NCBI RefSeq assembly: GCF_964275005.1
Contig: NC_092695.1
Span: 15,267,697 to 15,331,696, forward strand
Length of the DNA: 64,000 bases
Direction of reading: 5' to 3'
Origin: Diadema setosum
Lineage: Eukaryota > Echinodermata > Echinoidea > Diadematoida > Diadematidae
In this document: piece by piece, positions 49,269 through 61,213 of the stretch
How positions within the stretch are numbered: the first letter of the stretch is position 1
Layout: each line of letters opens with the position of its first letter
Made by a program: the position numbers and the translations under genes
The notes under the pieces: model-generated
Seen by the model: the letters and a program-made list of their open reading frames with translations, nothing else
What the model was told of the DNA's origin: nothing
Databases searched by the model: none

Positions 49269-49400
49269 GAATTTTGTGGAATGTCACTACTTGCAGCGAT
49301 GCTTCACAGACCCAACATCCCCATGTAGAAGAAAGGGAGAGGACCTCTCATGCTCCCGAGGGATGCCCAGCAGTACCTGGTGCAGAATGACTATGTGCCT
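49269..49400 (+). other. candidate exon 3
   Basis: The exon is 132 bp, a multiple of three. CTATAG (to 49,268) precedes it and GTAAGT (49,401) follows. The frame ending PRDAQQYLVQNDYVP runs to the donor in phase 0 and continues in exon 4 if the TAG acceptor there is used. A TAG at about 49,326 interrupts it upstream. The product is not recognised. Confidence 0.38.
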
Positions 49401-50245
49401 GTAAGTACAGTATATGCTTAATGTTTATAGACTTGAAATCAGTTCATGATCAAATCACTGAGCTTCCAATTTTGAGAATTATCAATATGCATGTTTCATT
49501 GGGCTTTTAAGTACCAGCTCATGTTAAGAGAAGAATATTTGAGCTTCTTATCTTACAAAGCAAGACTCGTGTAGAATCTGCATGTACTCAGTAACAGGTG
49601 GAATTTAAAAATCTGAATTTCTCATGCTGTCGTGAGAAATGCAAAGTTTTCTTCTCTGATATATCAGTGTTTTTGAAGCGATTCTTCTCAAGCAAACTTT
49701 AGAACATTCAGCAATGAGTATTGTGAAGGGGTATCTACCGTGTTTTGACAGTTTTCTTTTAAATTCATTAAATTACGGATTAAAAATGCATGCTGACTTC
49801 TATTGATTTGTACATATGTACATCAAATATCTTATGAGTCTGGAACATGTAAATATCAAGTAGGCCCCACCCCGATGATGGCAAAAAGTAATCTGATTTC
49901 TGGGAATTTTTTTCAAGGCTTTGAGGTTTACCAGATCAGTGAGACAAAATGTTTTAAAATAATATGTTCCGAAATATATCAGAAATATTTACTTGTACAT
50001 CACAAACTAAAAGTTATGTGATGAATATGTTATTAGTACATTGTATTTAAGATCAATATGTAAAATTATATTCTAATATTTTTTTCCCTCCAGAGTGCCC
50101 TCTCACTGAGAACTTAACTTCCCTCTATGTGATGCAAAGTTTATTTGATAATAATTGCAGCCTTTGTCATTTGCTCAAACGATTCAAGTGAAATTTAGTT
50201 CGAAATATCAGTACTGCTATACATGTTTAATCTCTTTTCAGGTAG

Positions 50246-50345
50246 GAACCAATGTTCATGGCATTGCTGATGCAGAGACTCCAACCCCAGCCCCAAGCAT
50301 CTTCTGATCTGGAGATTCTCCCACCTGAAAGCCCTAACAAACGGG
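50246..50345 (+). other. candidate exon 4 (coding part)
   Basis: After CTCTTTTCAGGTAG, a tandem acceptor, the frame reads EPMFMALLMQRLQPQPQ and then a Ser/Glu/Pro-rich tail, stopping near 50,359. It joins exon 3 in phase. The exon may extend as 3' UTR to AATAAA near 51,440. It may be a short spliced gene, a pseudogene or a long non-coding RNA. Confidence 0.33.
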
Positions 50346-51499
50346 AAACGCCAAGTTGATCCGCGCGAAACGTATACATCACGAGCGAGAAGCGCAAAGT
50401 TCAGTGATGCTAAAGATGCCACCTTCAGCCAGCCCTGCTTAGTCAGATAAGGGAGTGACTAGACGTACATCCAGTATTTTCTCATCCTGGACAAGACCAT
50501 ACTAAGTCCAGGCTGGAGATGACCGGAAGCAAGAATTTGACAGACTCTTTAAAGCCCACTGTGTCTTCATCGTCAAATATGCTTGGGTGCTTGAAGCATT
50601 CTTTGATTTTGTGGCGGCATATTCATGTACTGCTACAATCCCGAGTGAGGGCTTCGTTCTGGGCATTAGCCACGAACTTCAAAAACACGTCAGTGTATGA
50701 TGCTAGTAAGATTTTCCGACATTGTGCCACAAACCCATGCACACAAGAAGCATATCTGACTTGCCCTGATGTGCAGCAAAGTTTTCTTAATTTTCGGTGA
50801 ATTCTTAAATCAAAGTAACACAGGTAAAATGCTGCAATGTTTCCTTTGAAGATACTATCATGCATAAGGTTTGACTCATGGATATTGAGTTATGTTATGT
50901 GTGCCTCACTTTTCCATTTATATTGAGCTACAAATCCATGCACACAAGAAGCATGTCTGTCATTCCCTGGTTGTAGTAAAGTTTCCTTGTAATTTTTTTT
51001 TGTGTGCATTTTTAAATGAAAATAACACAATAAGGAAAGTTAATGCCGCAATGTTTCCTTTAGAGGTGCTATCATGTATGTGTGTGCCTCACTTTTGCAT
51101 TTGCATTGCTACGTGAACATTTAAACAATATTTCAAGTTTTTATACATGTCCAGTTTCAATTTATTTATTGTTCATCTTTGGCTTGTTTTCTGTATATTA
51201 TGTCTGGTTGATGATGAAAAAAAAAAAAGTAATGCCAGATCCGCATTGATTTAAATTGAAAGAAGAAAGTTTAAGTTCCCCTGAACAATTTTGTAATTAT
51301 TCAACGATTACCTAATTTTCATCACTCCCACAGTGTTGTTGAGCCATTGTCCATCACATTTATTGAGCGCTGATTTGTTGCTATTTTCATTATGACATTG
51401 TGGCTAAACACTTTAATATGAAACTCTCTATTTATAAAGAAATAAACTTTGGTTTTCCAGCCAAAGTATGTGCTTGAACCCACGAGGAAGGATAGATTC

Positions 51500-52690
51500 A
51501 GCGCAGATGGGCACCTTAAACAAATTTAGAGCATTTGACTTGAAATTTGGCACACATGACCACTATGGTATATAGATATGGAAACAATGTGGTGAGCAAT
51601 GCGTTGCCATGGTAACAGCTTTTTTTAAACCAAAAAACATACAAAAATATTGTGGATTCAGCTAACTTCCTTTAGTCTTCGAGCATTTAGCTAGAAATTT
51701 GGCACAAAAGACCACTGTGGTATGTAGATGTGTAAACGTATTCTTTCGTAAGTGTCGATCAATGTGTTGCCATGGTAACGGCATATTTTGAATGAAAATC
51801 ATACAAAAATATTGTGGATTCAGTTAACTGCCTCACTCTTTGAGTAATTGGCTTGACATTTGGCACATGCAACAACTTTAGCATATAGATGTGCAAACTT
51901 AATCTTTCATCAACGGTGAACAATGCGTTGCCATGGTAACAGCATCTTTTCACTAAAATGCATACAAAGATATTGTGGATTCATGTAACAACCTCAGTCT
52001 TTGAGCATTTAGCTTGAAATTTGGCACACCTGACCACTATGGTACATACATGTGCAAACTTAACCTTTCGTCATTGTTGATCATTGTGTTGCCATGGTAA
52101 CAACATAGTTTGAATGAAAATCAAAAAAAAATATTTTGGATTCAGGTAACTCCCTCAGTCTTTGAGCATTTGGCTTGAAATTTGGCAAATGCAACCATTG
52201 TAGTTCAGAAATATGCAAACTTCATATTTCATCATTAAACAATCTGTTGCCATGGTAACGGTACATTTTCCATGAAAATCATACAAACATTTCGATTCTC
52301 CTGTCTCTGTTTAGAGCATTTTGGCTTCAAATTTGGCACATGTTACCTCTACATTACCTAGATGTGCAAAAAATCTTTTGTCAGTGTGGAAAATGTGTTG
52401 CCATGGTAACAGTATATTTTGCATGAAAATGATACACTAATGTGAATTCAACTAAACCCCTCACCCTTTTAGCATTTAGCTTGAAATTTGGCACATATGA
52501 CGGCTATGATATAGGGCCTATAGTTGTGCAAACTTCATTTTTTTCTTAATGTCCAACATTGTGTTGCCATGGTTACACAATTTTTAGTAAAAACCATAGA
52601 AATCGTCAGTTTATCTATCTTGCTCACTCAGTTTTTGAGCAATTGATTTGAGAGGTGGAACAGTGCATTGCCATGGTATTTTTTTTCTTT
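51500..52690 (+). repeat. ~160 bp tandem repeat with X-box-like GTTGCCATGGTAAC
   Basis: Seven to eight units each contain TTGAGCATTTAGCTTGAAAT, TTTGGCACA, GTGCAAACTT and the near-palindrome GTTGCCATGGTAAC. The palindrome sits at 51,603, 51,766, 51,927, 52,088, 52,246 and 52,397, with a variant ending GGTTAC at 52,563 (spacing 151-166 bp). GTTGCCATGGTAAC matches the RFX transcription-factor X-box consensus. The rest of the unit is far more diverged than this core. Confidence 0.85.
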
Positions 52691-52938
52691 ATTAAAAAGT
52701 AAGAAAAAATAATCCTGGTTGAGCTAATTTCCTCAATTGTGGGTGGGGGTATATTAATCACAATGAGTGATAATTCTAGTTAAAAATTCAGATTGCATCA
52801 CTTCAACATAGTGCTTTGTTACGAGATATGACATCAAAGTAATATATTAAGAAACTAGTGGTCCATCTCACTTGAACAGTCTCTTGAGATGGTTCCCTGT
52901 CATCAGTTGAGATTGATTCTTAAATATCAATAGATTAA

Positions 52939-53321
52939 AGGGACTGTACAGTACTGGTTGAGGTAGGGTTTCATGTTTTGAACATTCCTAAGTGAGATAA
53001 TGAAAAGCCTCTTATGAAATATGAAAGAGCATGTAATTTTAAGAAGGATTCAATGTTTATTTGATGAAAATTGGTTTTCAAATGGCTGAGATATCCAAAA
53101 AAGTGCTAATAATAAAAGGCGACATGCCCCAACTTTATTAGTATCTCTTTGTTTCACTTTGTTTTTGGATATCTCAGCCATTTCAAAACCGATTTTTATC
53201 GAATAAACTTTTGATACCCTTTAGAACTGCATGCTCCTTGACATCTCATAGAGTGGTTTCTGAATATCTCACAAAATGTTAAAAGCTAAATCTTCACCTC
53301 GACCAGAACTGTACACACCCT
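52939..53321. mobile_element. 383 bp foldback MITE with TTAA flanks
   Basis: The arms are inverted over ~165 bp, from AGGGACTGTACAGTACTGG at the left and CCAGAACTGTACACACCCT at the right to GGCTGAGATATCCAAAAA near the centre. TTAA flanks both ends (52,935-52,938 and 53,322-53,325), the target of piggyBac and Kolobok elements. Non-coding. Confidence 0.8.
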
Positions 53322-53325
53322 TTAA

Positions 53326-54479
53326 GCAGGAATTTGTATATTCTTTTGTCAAACATTTTGTCTACCAAAATGCAGTATGGAAATGTACTTATGTAAATCC
53401 ATTTCAGACAATCGATATTCAAGGAATTTTAGAAGTAAGTTTAGAATGTTAACTGTTATTCGAGCTTCTTAATGTTTTAAGGTGAATTTACTTCAGAGTT
53501 TATATAGATCTTGCTCCCTACTGTTATATGTAATACAGTTTGGATTCAATTGTAAATTTTCCCTACGGAATAGTGGAAAAATTAGGGAAGTCTGGTAAGA
53601 AATAAGGAAATGTAACACGTTTTCAGAAAAAAAATTCTTGACTAGTCCGTATGAATATGCAAATACATGCAGGTGAAAAGTGTAAAAATTTTGAAGGAAT
53701 GACATCATCAATTCCCTCATTTGGACGTTCATAAAGACTGGACAAGATCTGTTTTCTGGAAATGTGTGAAATTGAAAAGAGGCATATCTTCCTTATTTCG
53801 TAGCTGATTTTCATAGTCTTTACACCATTCTGTGTAGGGAAATTTCTTCTCTTTTCTAATTTGATTACACTAATTTTAGCCTTTACTTCCCTCTTGATTA
53901 AATTTATACTATGCATCATTCCAAAAAATCAAATAGTTCTTTAAATTGCATGCATGGGACGTACAAAGCGTGTAAATCTAAACGTCAACTTAATGGAGGC
54001 TGTATTGTTTATTACACAGCATCATTTCTAAAATTTAAGTTATTAGAATTCATATATAATCTTACATTTGTTCATAGTTTCCATCTTACGACTTAACGAT
54101 GCTCACCAGGGAAAGAAATACATAAAATGAAAGTGAATCAAGTCGTATGGAGTCATCTTGCAAGATTTAAAAAAAAAGTGAAAAAAGTAATCTATTTGGC
54201 AATGAAGGTTCCAGTCGTCTAGTAACTTGTTTACAGAACACAGTGAAAGAAGCATCAGTAACATGAATGTGAAGATGTGACCATCTGAGACTATTGCAAA
54301 ATATGCTCTGTTTTCATCATGTCGTATTTCATTTTTTCTGGAGCCTACATGTGTATGACAATCATCTCTATATTTTGTAACTTATCGATGTTTGTGAAAA
54401 ATGCATCAGTTTGATTTTGTTAAAATAAATAGACCTTTACATGTGAAGAAAGTGCATCAATTGGCTGTCATTTTCAGTA
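53326..54479. other. unique AT-rich sequence
   Basis: Frames of 60-98 codons occur on both strands without recognisable domains. No repeats were delimited. Confidence 0.4.
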
Positions 54480-54789
54480 GTCTGAGTTTAAATCCATGAT
54501 GGATTTATTTGAAATAAATCCAAGGAAGGCTTAAAATAAGTCTTTTATCGTTTAAATCCAAGCTGGATTTATTCTAAAAACAAGTCTAAGAAAGATTTAA
54601 ATGTAATCTAATAAGACTTAAAAAATAAATCCTATAGACTTGAAATTTAAGTCGAACATAGACTTAATTTTTTAAATCCTAGCTAAGACTTACTTTTAAG
54701 TCCTAAGGTTTTGTCCGTATCTACAGTCCGCTAGGACTTAAAGAAATAAATCCTTAGGACTTAAAAATAAATCCTAGAAATTAAGAGAG

Positions 54790-55989
54790 TAGCGTACACT
54801 TATGACAGAAAGATGAGTTTCCTGTCCTTCAGTCATTGTCGCTCCGTTGTCAACAAATTTTTTGTTACCTTTTGTTTTTTTCAAAAGTTGGGATTTTTGG
54901 TTTAGTATAAGGCAAAATAATGAAAATGACAATTCTATACATGGATGCACGTGCGTCGTTTTTTGGTTAAAACAAATCTCACTTGACCACCTTATATTTA
55001 TTCTTTATACGGAATACATAAAGGTAGTTGATCACAATCACAAGTCAACTATATCTTATTGTTTGAACGTTCTCCTCTCTTTGAGAGCGTTTTATTGCTC
55101 TAATTGACACAGTTCTTCTAATTTACTGGTATAACTGCGCATTTTAGATCACTTATGAGTTTTTATTGTTAGACTTATATATGGACGCCCTAAATACTGA
55201 TTTTATCATAGTACGCCGTACCGCCGCACTTTAACATCTATATATTTTTCGCGTTTCTGAATTCCTTATTTAGTGTACACTTATGAGAGAAAGATGAGTT
55301 TCCTTTCTCTCAGGCTTTGTCGCTCCGTTATCATCAAATCCTGTGTTACCTTTTCTTTCTTTTGTAAAAAAATCTCAAATATTTAGCCTAGGATAAGGAG
55401 AAATCATGAACAATACACTTCTATACATGCACGCTCGTTCGTCGTTTCTAAGGTAAGGTATATAACATTTGGCCACCTAACATTCATTCTTTATAAGGAA
55501 TACATGAAGGTAGTTGTTCACAATGACAAGTCAACTATATTTATCGTTTGAATGTTCTCTTCTCTTTGAGTTCGTTTTATTGGTCTAATTGAAACAGTTC
55601 GTCTAAATGTCTGGTATAACAGGGCATTTTAGATCAGTTTTGTGTTTTTAGTGCTAGACTTATATAATAATGGACGCCCTTAGTACTGATTTTATCATAG
55701 TACGCCCTAACGCCGCATTTTAACTTATTTATATTTTCGCGCTTCTGCATTGCTTATAGTATAGCGTACACTTATGAGAGATAGATGAGTTTCCTGTCTC
55801 TCAGTCATTATGGCTCCGTTCTCAACAAATTCTGTATTACCTTTTCTTTTTTTCAAAAGTCGGGCTATTTCGCGTAGCATAAGGCCAAATGATAAGCATA
55901 ACACTTCTATACATGGATGCACGTTCGTCATTTGTTGGTTAATGGATGCACGTTCGTCATTTGTTGGTTAAAACAAAGCTTATTTGACC
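54790..55989 (+). repeat. satellite monomers between the 8.2 kb element and the LINE
   Basis: Resumes at TAGCGTACACTTATG and ends at TTGACCACCTT, where the LINE interrupts it. A duplicated ~35 bp segment with CACGTTCGTCATTTGTTGGTT lies at about 55,910-55,970. Confidence 0.9.
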
Positions 55990-56394
55990 ACCTTTCATAT
56001 AACGTAGAGAGCGCCCTGCGTGGTTGCCTCTTTTCTGTGCTCTCAGTTGTTTATGATTTTTGTGTTGTTCTGTGATATTATTTTTGTGTCACTGTGCCAA
56101 CTGTATTGTATGTGCTTTGTGAATTTCCTGGACCATTTTTGTGTTAAGTAATTCGAGGATTTGGCTGAAAATCGGCAAACTGGATTTGGAGGTTGATATC
56201 GTTTGCACGGGAGCCACACCACAGCCGTCATATTCAGGTATGTGTTTATGCGCTCATGCGAGCCTAGAGCTGTTAAGCGCGTAGAAGTCATACGCGCTAA
56301 TGTGTTCATGCGCTCAACTGTTGTACTTGAATGAGCTGTAGTTTTTTTAAATTTGTATGTACGTTTTGCACAATGCAGTGATGATAATGACCAG

Positions 56395-57836
56395 GGCCGG
56401 TATTCCATAAACTAGATAAGCATGCTTAAGTCAGAAAATCTAAGCAATTTTGCTTATTTTCTGGCTAAGATAAAATTCTTAGCTTAAGTTCGTATTCCAT
56501 AAAATTTGGCTAAGAATTTGTCTTAGCATTTTGCTAAGAATTTTGCTAAGAATTTTGTCTTAGCTAAGACAGATTTCGGCTTGCTGGCTAAGCATATTTT
56601 CTTAAAAATGTGCCGTCGGTATTCCAAAACGACATTTGTCTAAGAAATTTACCCTAAATCTAAGACAGCTATTGAGCTGTCTTAACTTGGGTTCCAGTAA
56701 GAAAAAATTATGGGTGTAGCATAACAATGTAGAAAAGATGGCGGCTTTAGCTCATGATTTTTCATCTTTTTGCTAAATAAAGAAGTTCATCAGTAATCAG
56801 TAATGTAAATGAAATGAGTTCAGGGTTTGACGAAGCGTCTCGTTTGCGTCTCGTGGGAACTTGCACAGTAACAATACGGTAGAAACTCGGTGGGCCATGG
56901 CCACGGGGAATCGGGGGGGGGGGGGTATGTGTTGCGCGTATACTACGCGTGCCCTCGACCTCCTTCTCAGCGCGCATTAGCGGCGGAGTGGAGCGCGCAG
57001 CTAGAGGAACGCACATGTATAGCCGCCCGGATATAAAGTCTACGTTTATGCCACAACCCACTACATTACGTAGACGTATGCCCTAGCTTGCTTATACACG
57101 TGCGGCTATCACAGTTTGTGTATCGAGACAGTTTAGGCGAGTACTGTCACAAAGCGTCCTCTCCGGCTCCGTGACTGTACGTTATACCGGATCGGTGAGT
57201 ACGGACTAATTATCTGGGCCTAGTAACTACGTTAGGGTGTAAACATAAGTACTCGCTTTGATTTTGATTCTCGTGATTTCATGATGTTTCTTTTTTCACT
57301 CGGTGTCGTACTTGAAATGTGGTGTGATGTGATTGCGGTGTGAGTCTCACTTATAAGGCCGTAACTTTGGCCGAAAAGATCCAAAACGACACGTAACTGT
57401 TAGGTCTATGTTGCCTACTACTAAATAAGTAGGCCGTTTCCGTTTACTGACATTCTAGACACTGTGAGACCTAGAGTAATATGGAGACGTTGCTCCTATA
57501 TAAAAAAAAAAAGCCTCTGAAAAAGTGTGCATTAGGCCTAGGTATCTTCTTCCATGGGTGGCTAGGTAGTTGCGATTGTTGCTTAAACACGTAAAATACA
57601 TAGACTTTCACCGCGGGGCAGCTGTTCGCGAACAGTGATGACATGAATAATATCTTGCTTATGTCAAATGACGTCATCAGAATGTAAGATTTTTGCTTAG
57701 CCAAATCGCCCGACTTAAGAAAAATGCCTTACAGTTTATGGAATACCGTTAGGGCGATTTTCTTAGCTAAGCAAAAATCTAAGACATATTGCTTACACTT
57801 AAGCAATTTGTCTTAGAAGTTTATGGAATACCGGCC
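56395..57836. mobile_element. 1,442 bp Harbinger-like MITE in the LINE 5' UTR
   Basis: Inverted ends GGCCGGTATTCCATAAACT and AGTTTATGGAATACCGGCC, with CAG on both flanks (56,392-56,394 and 57,837-57,839). Subterminal TTAGCTAAG and CTTAAGC words occur on both sides. A 3 bp CWG target and these termini fit PIF/Harbinger. The interior is unique with no transposase. It ends 27 bp before the leader ATG at 57,866. Confidence 0.82.
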
Positions 57837-57865
57837 CAGTATAATGGAACGAAGGAGGAATAATT

Positions 57866-58150
57866 ATGTTTGTTGTGAGTCTCATACTGACTCTTTTGCC
57901 ATGTATGTATTGTTGTACAGCCACATGCGCTTTTAGTAGGTCTATACTACCAACTGTGAAGAATGATATGAACATGTCTAGTACCGGTATCAGAGTAAAA
58001 GGCTATTCAAAAGCATGCATTTTGTATTATAAGAATGCAAGCTCTACTTTTCACATGTCACTGCTTACCAGTGGAGATGTTGAAATCAACCCAGGTCCGT
58101 CATTTAGTGTGTCAGCTACTAAAGATCATGCTGTTGATAACAGCTGTTGA
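57866..58150 (+). pseudogene. LINE N-terminal leader with 2A (StopGo) motif
   Basis: A 94-codon frame from ATG. Residues 1-22 are hydrophobic (MFVVSLILTLLPCMYC and on) and look like a signal peptide. Residues 66-78 read LLTSGDVEINPGP, a full match to the 2A consensus DxExNPGP (58,076-58,099 for DVEINPGP). In known 2A peptides the ribosome skips the Gly-Pro bond, releasing the leader from the downstream protein. After 2A the frame ends at 58,150. The likely downstream coding continues in other frames (about 58,130-58,225, then from about 58,230), so the link is broken by small indels. Confidence 0.85.
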
Positions 58151-58229
58151 TAACGATACAAGACGTGCATATAGTATTTCGGACCTTTTACTGCTGAACC
58201 CTTACAACCTCAACCACTCAACCTTCTTG

Positions 58230-59075
58230 TAAGTGCCTTAGGATTAATGAAGTGACATGGCAACGAATAACAGCACTACAGATTAACAGAGTGAAAAAGA
58301 CTCGCAGAAGTAAAAGAGTAGTATGACAAAATAGGGATCAAACTGTGAAGTTGTTACACGAAAGAAAATTTGTGAATTCTGATATTTCATGTATGAATTT
58401 GAAATTTGCTATGTTAAATGCCAGATCGCTGAAGAACAAAACCGCTGAGTTTGTAGATTATGTTCTTGATCATGAATTAGACATTGTTGCTATTTGTGAA
58501 ACATGGCTTACGCCTAATGATGCTGCTCCGATTGGTCAATTGACACCACATGGTTTCACATTTAAGCACATTCCCAGGGTTGGCAAATGAGGAGGAATAG
58601 CTGTGTTGTTTAAAAGTCATTTAGATGTCAGAATTGTAGATTCCCCAAATGTTGCAACATTTGAAATGATTCAGATGACTCTGAATTATATGCAGAAATC
58701 GTTGCATTTCATCAATGTATATCGTCCACCCAGTTCAGTACACTTTCAGATTTTCTTGGATGAGTTTTCTAATGTTCTCGATAGACAGCTTCTCTGCTCG
58801 TCTGACTTGTTGATTGCAGGTGATTTCAATATACCTGTGGACTCATCAACTTCGAATTCGAAGTTGTTCTCTGAATTATTGTCAGCCTTTAATATGATTC
58901 AACATATTAATGAGCCAACTCATAATCGAGGCCATGTATTAGATCTGCTTATAACTCATAAAGGTAACACTGTACAACTTTGTAATACCGGTGTTGTGGA
59001 AGGTATATCAGATCATTCAGCAATAATGTGTGAATTGAACCTTCCTAAACGTTGTATCAAAAAAAAAAAAAACAT
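58230..59075 (+). pseudogene. LINE endonuclease domain (L2/CR1-like)
   Basis: One frame from TWQRITALQINRVKKTRRSK carries stops at 58,324-58,326 and 58,588-58,590, both TGA where CGA (Arg) would fit. It includes MLNARSLKNKTAEF, IVAICETWLTP, GGIAVLFKSH, INVYRPPSS, IAGDFNIPVD, VLDLLITH and GISDHSAIMCEL, the ordered motifs of apurinic-type endonucleases. It ends in an A run (59,059-59,072) where the frame shifts. Confidence 0.87.
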
Positions 59076-61213
59076 TTGTTGTGACACGGAATTTGAAATC
59101 TGTAAACCCACAAGAGTTTCTTTTATCAGCTGAATCTCAGGTTAATAATGTTGATGATGAAGTGAATTTGTATAACACCTTACTCACTGCCACCGTTAAG
59201 TTGGCACCTGAGAAACGAATCAAGGTTACAATACACCCCAATACGGAATGGTATACCCCAGAAATAGCTCAAGCAAAACTGCTTCGTAGACAGAAAGGAA
59301 GTCAAGGTCCACAAAACTGGAGATTCACAAGCAGATTTATCATGCACAAAGGCGATGTGTAAATGCCTTGATTAAAGATGCTAAGTTACAATATCATTCA
59401 AAAAAGGTTACGGATTGTGGGAAAGATACAAAGAAGTTGTACAAAGTTGCTAATGCTTTACTTTACCGAAAACAGCGATCTCCTTTACCAGAACACCTCA
59501 CTCATGGTGATCAGGTTGAGTTAGCCAATTGTTTTAATCAATATTTCATTGATAAAATTGTGGCAATCCAACGGAGTTTCCCAACTCGTTGTGAACAGCC
59601 AAATGACATTGTATGTGAAGTCAAGTCAGAATTGAGTGAGTTTCAGTCTGTCACTGTTAATGAGATAGAAAAGCTTATTAAGAACTCACCTAACAAATCA
59701 TATGAACTTGATCCAATCCCAACAGATTTGGTTAAGAAGTGTGGCAGAGTTTTAGCACCCGTTATCACAAGAATCATAAATGCTAGCCTGAGATTAGGTG
59801 TAGTTCCACAGGTGTGTAAAAAAGCAGTTATTCATCCAACTTTGAAAAAGCAGGCTTAGATCAGGAGTGTTTAAAAAATTACGGTCCAATTTCAAATTTA
59901 CCTTATTTAAGTAAATTGCTTGAAAAGGTTGTTTTCTCACAACTGACAATGTATCTGCAAGAAAATGAATTGCTTGATTCATTTCAATCTGCGTACAAGC
60001 CTGGTCATAGTGTAGAAACACTGTTAGTCAACTTATCAGATATTGTGTTCAGAGAATTAGATAGTGGTAACATCACTGCTCTTATCATGCTTGATATGAG
60101 CTTAGCTTTTGACACAGTCGATTATGCTATTCTGATTCAACGATTGAGATAATTGGGCATCAAAGGAACTGTTCTTGATTGGTTTATATCCTACTTATGT
60201 GATCGATCTCATTATGTCAGAATTGGTGATTCTACCTCTTGTAAAACTATGACAAAGTTTGGTGTACCTCAAGGTTCTGTTGGAGGCCCGCTGCTTTTTT
60301 CTCTGTATATGCATATGTATATGCATATGTATATGTTAGTGAAGTATTTCGCAAGCATTGTATTAGTTATCATTGTTATGCGGATGATATACAGCTTTAT
60401 TTGTCTTTTAAACCCACTCTGTCTTCATTGTCATCCGCCATTGTAAAACTCGAAGCATGTTTGCAAGACCTGAAAATTTGGCTTACATCCAATGGCCTTA
60501 AACTAAATGATGATAAATCTGAGTTTCTGTTATTGGGATCAAAGCATATGTTACGCAAAGCTTATTATCAGTCATGTCATGTCAACATCGGTAGCACTTG
60601 CATTACTCCGTCGAAAACAGCCCGTAATTTAGGTGTCATATTTGATCAGGAAATGTCATTTCGAAGTCATGTAACTCATATTCTAATGTTCGATATCAGT
60701 TGCGTTTCATAAGGAAATATTTGTCTAAATCTGCAGCTGAGATACTTATTCATGCTTTGATTTCTTCTCGGTTGGATTTTTCGAATTCATTGTTGTGTAA
60801 TCTTTCAAAAAAAGATGTCACAAAACTTCAACGGTTGCAAAATTCTGCTGCCCGATTGTTAACTTTTACTAATGAGTTTGATTCCATGTCACCAGTTCTC
60901 CGTTCCTTACATTGGTTAGCTGTAGAAAAGGATTATTTTCAAGATTCTGTTATTAGTACATCATTTAGTTCATTCTTTTTCCCCAATATACATAAGTAAT
61001 TCTGTTCAAAAATACAATCCGACACGAAGGCTACGTTCATCATCAGATGCATTCTTACTCCAAACACCCAGAGTAAAATATGGGTATGGTGATCGTAATT
61101 TTTCCGTTATGGGACCAAAATTGTGGAATCAGTTACCTCTTCAGTTAAGGGAACTGTCATCTACAGAGTCATTCAAATCCAAACTTAAAACTTATCTGTT
61201 CCTTTCATACTGA
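59076..61213 (+). pseudogene. LINE reverse transcriptase and C-terminal tail (L2/CR1-like)
   Basis: Pieces in different frames: linker (59,081-59,362), fingers with NKSYELDPIPTDLVKKC (to 59,859), palm with NYGPISNLPYLSKLLEK, LDMSLAFDTVDYAIL and GVPQGSVGGPLLF (59,860-60,300), then CYADDIQLYLSF with the catalytic YADD at 60,377-60,388, thumb with ARNLGVIFDQEMSF, and a C-terminal part ending GPKLWNQLPLQLRELSS and a short tail. Frame breaks lie near 59,300, 59,845 (A run), 60,310-60,335 (12 bp TATGCATATGTA repeats) and 60,690. A TAA is at 60,150-60,152. Inactive. Confidence 0.87.

Larger units (their letters stand above)
46608..54789. mobile_element. 8,182 bp element with CTCTCTTAATTTCTAGGA ends and TA flanks
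   Basis: The left end CTCTCTTAATTTCTAGGA (46,608) is mirrored at the right end (to 54,789). TA (46,606-46,607 and 54,790-54,791) flanks both sides, and its removal restores the monomer. Subterminal regions (to about 46,735, and from about 54,480) are packed with AAGTCTTA and GGACTTAA words in both orientations. A TA target fits Tc1/mariner-like or ISL2EU enzymes, but no transposase was recognised. The interior is unlike the surroundings and contains the promoter-like and exon-like features below. It may be a DNA element that captured host sequence. Confidence 0.7.

Noticed and set aside
50519..50800. 93-codon plus-strand frame in the 8.2 kb element
   Set aside because: No domain and no supporting splice context. 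It overlaps an 80-codon frame on the other strand. Kept as possible 3' UTR only.
56043..57061. Minus-strand frames of 121 and 99 codons
   Set aside because: They cross the LINE 5' UTR and the Harbinger-like MITE border or interior without any recognisable motif.
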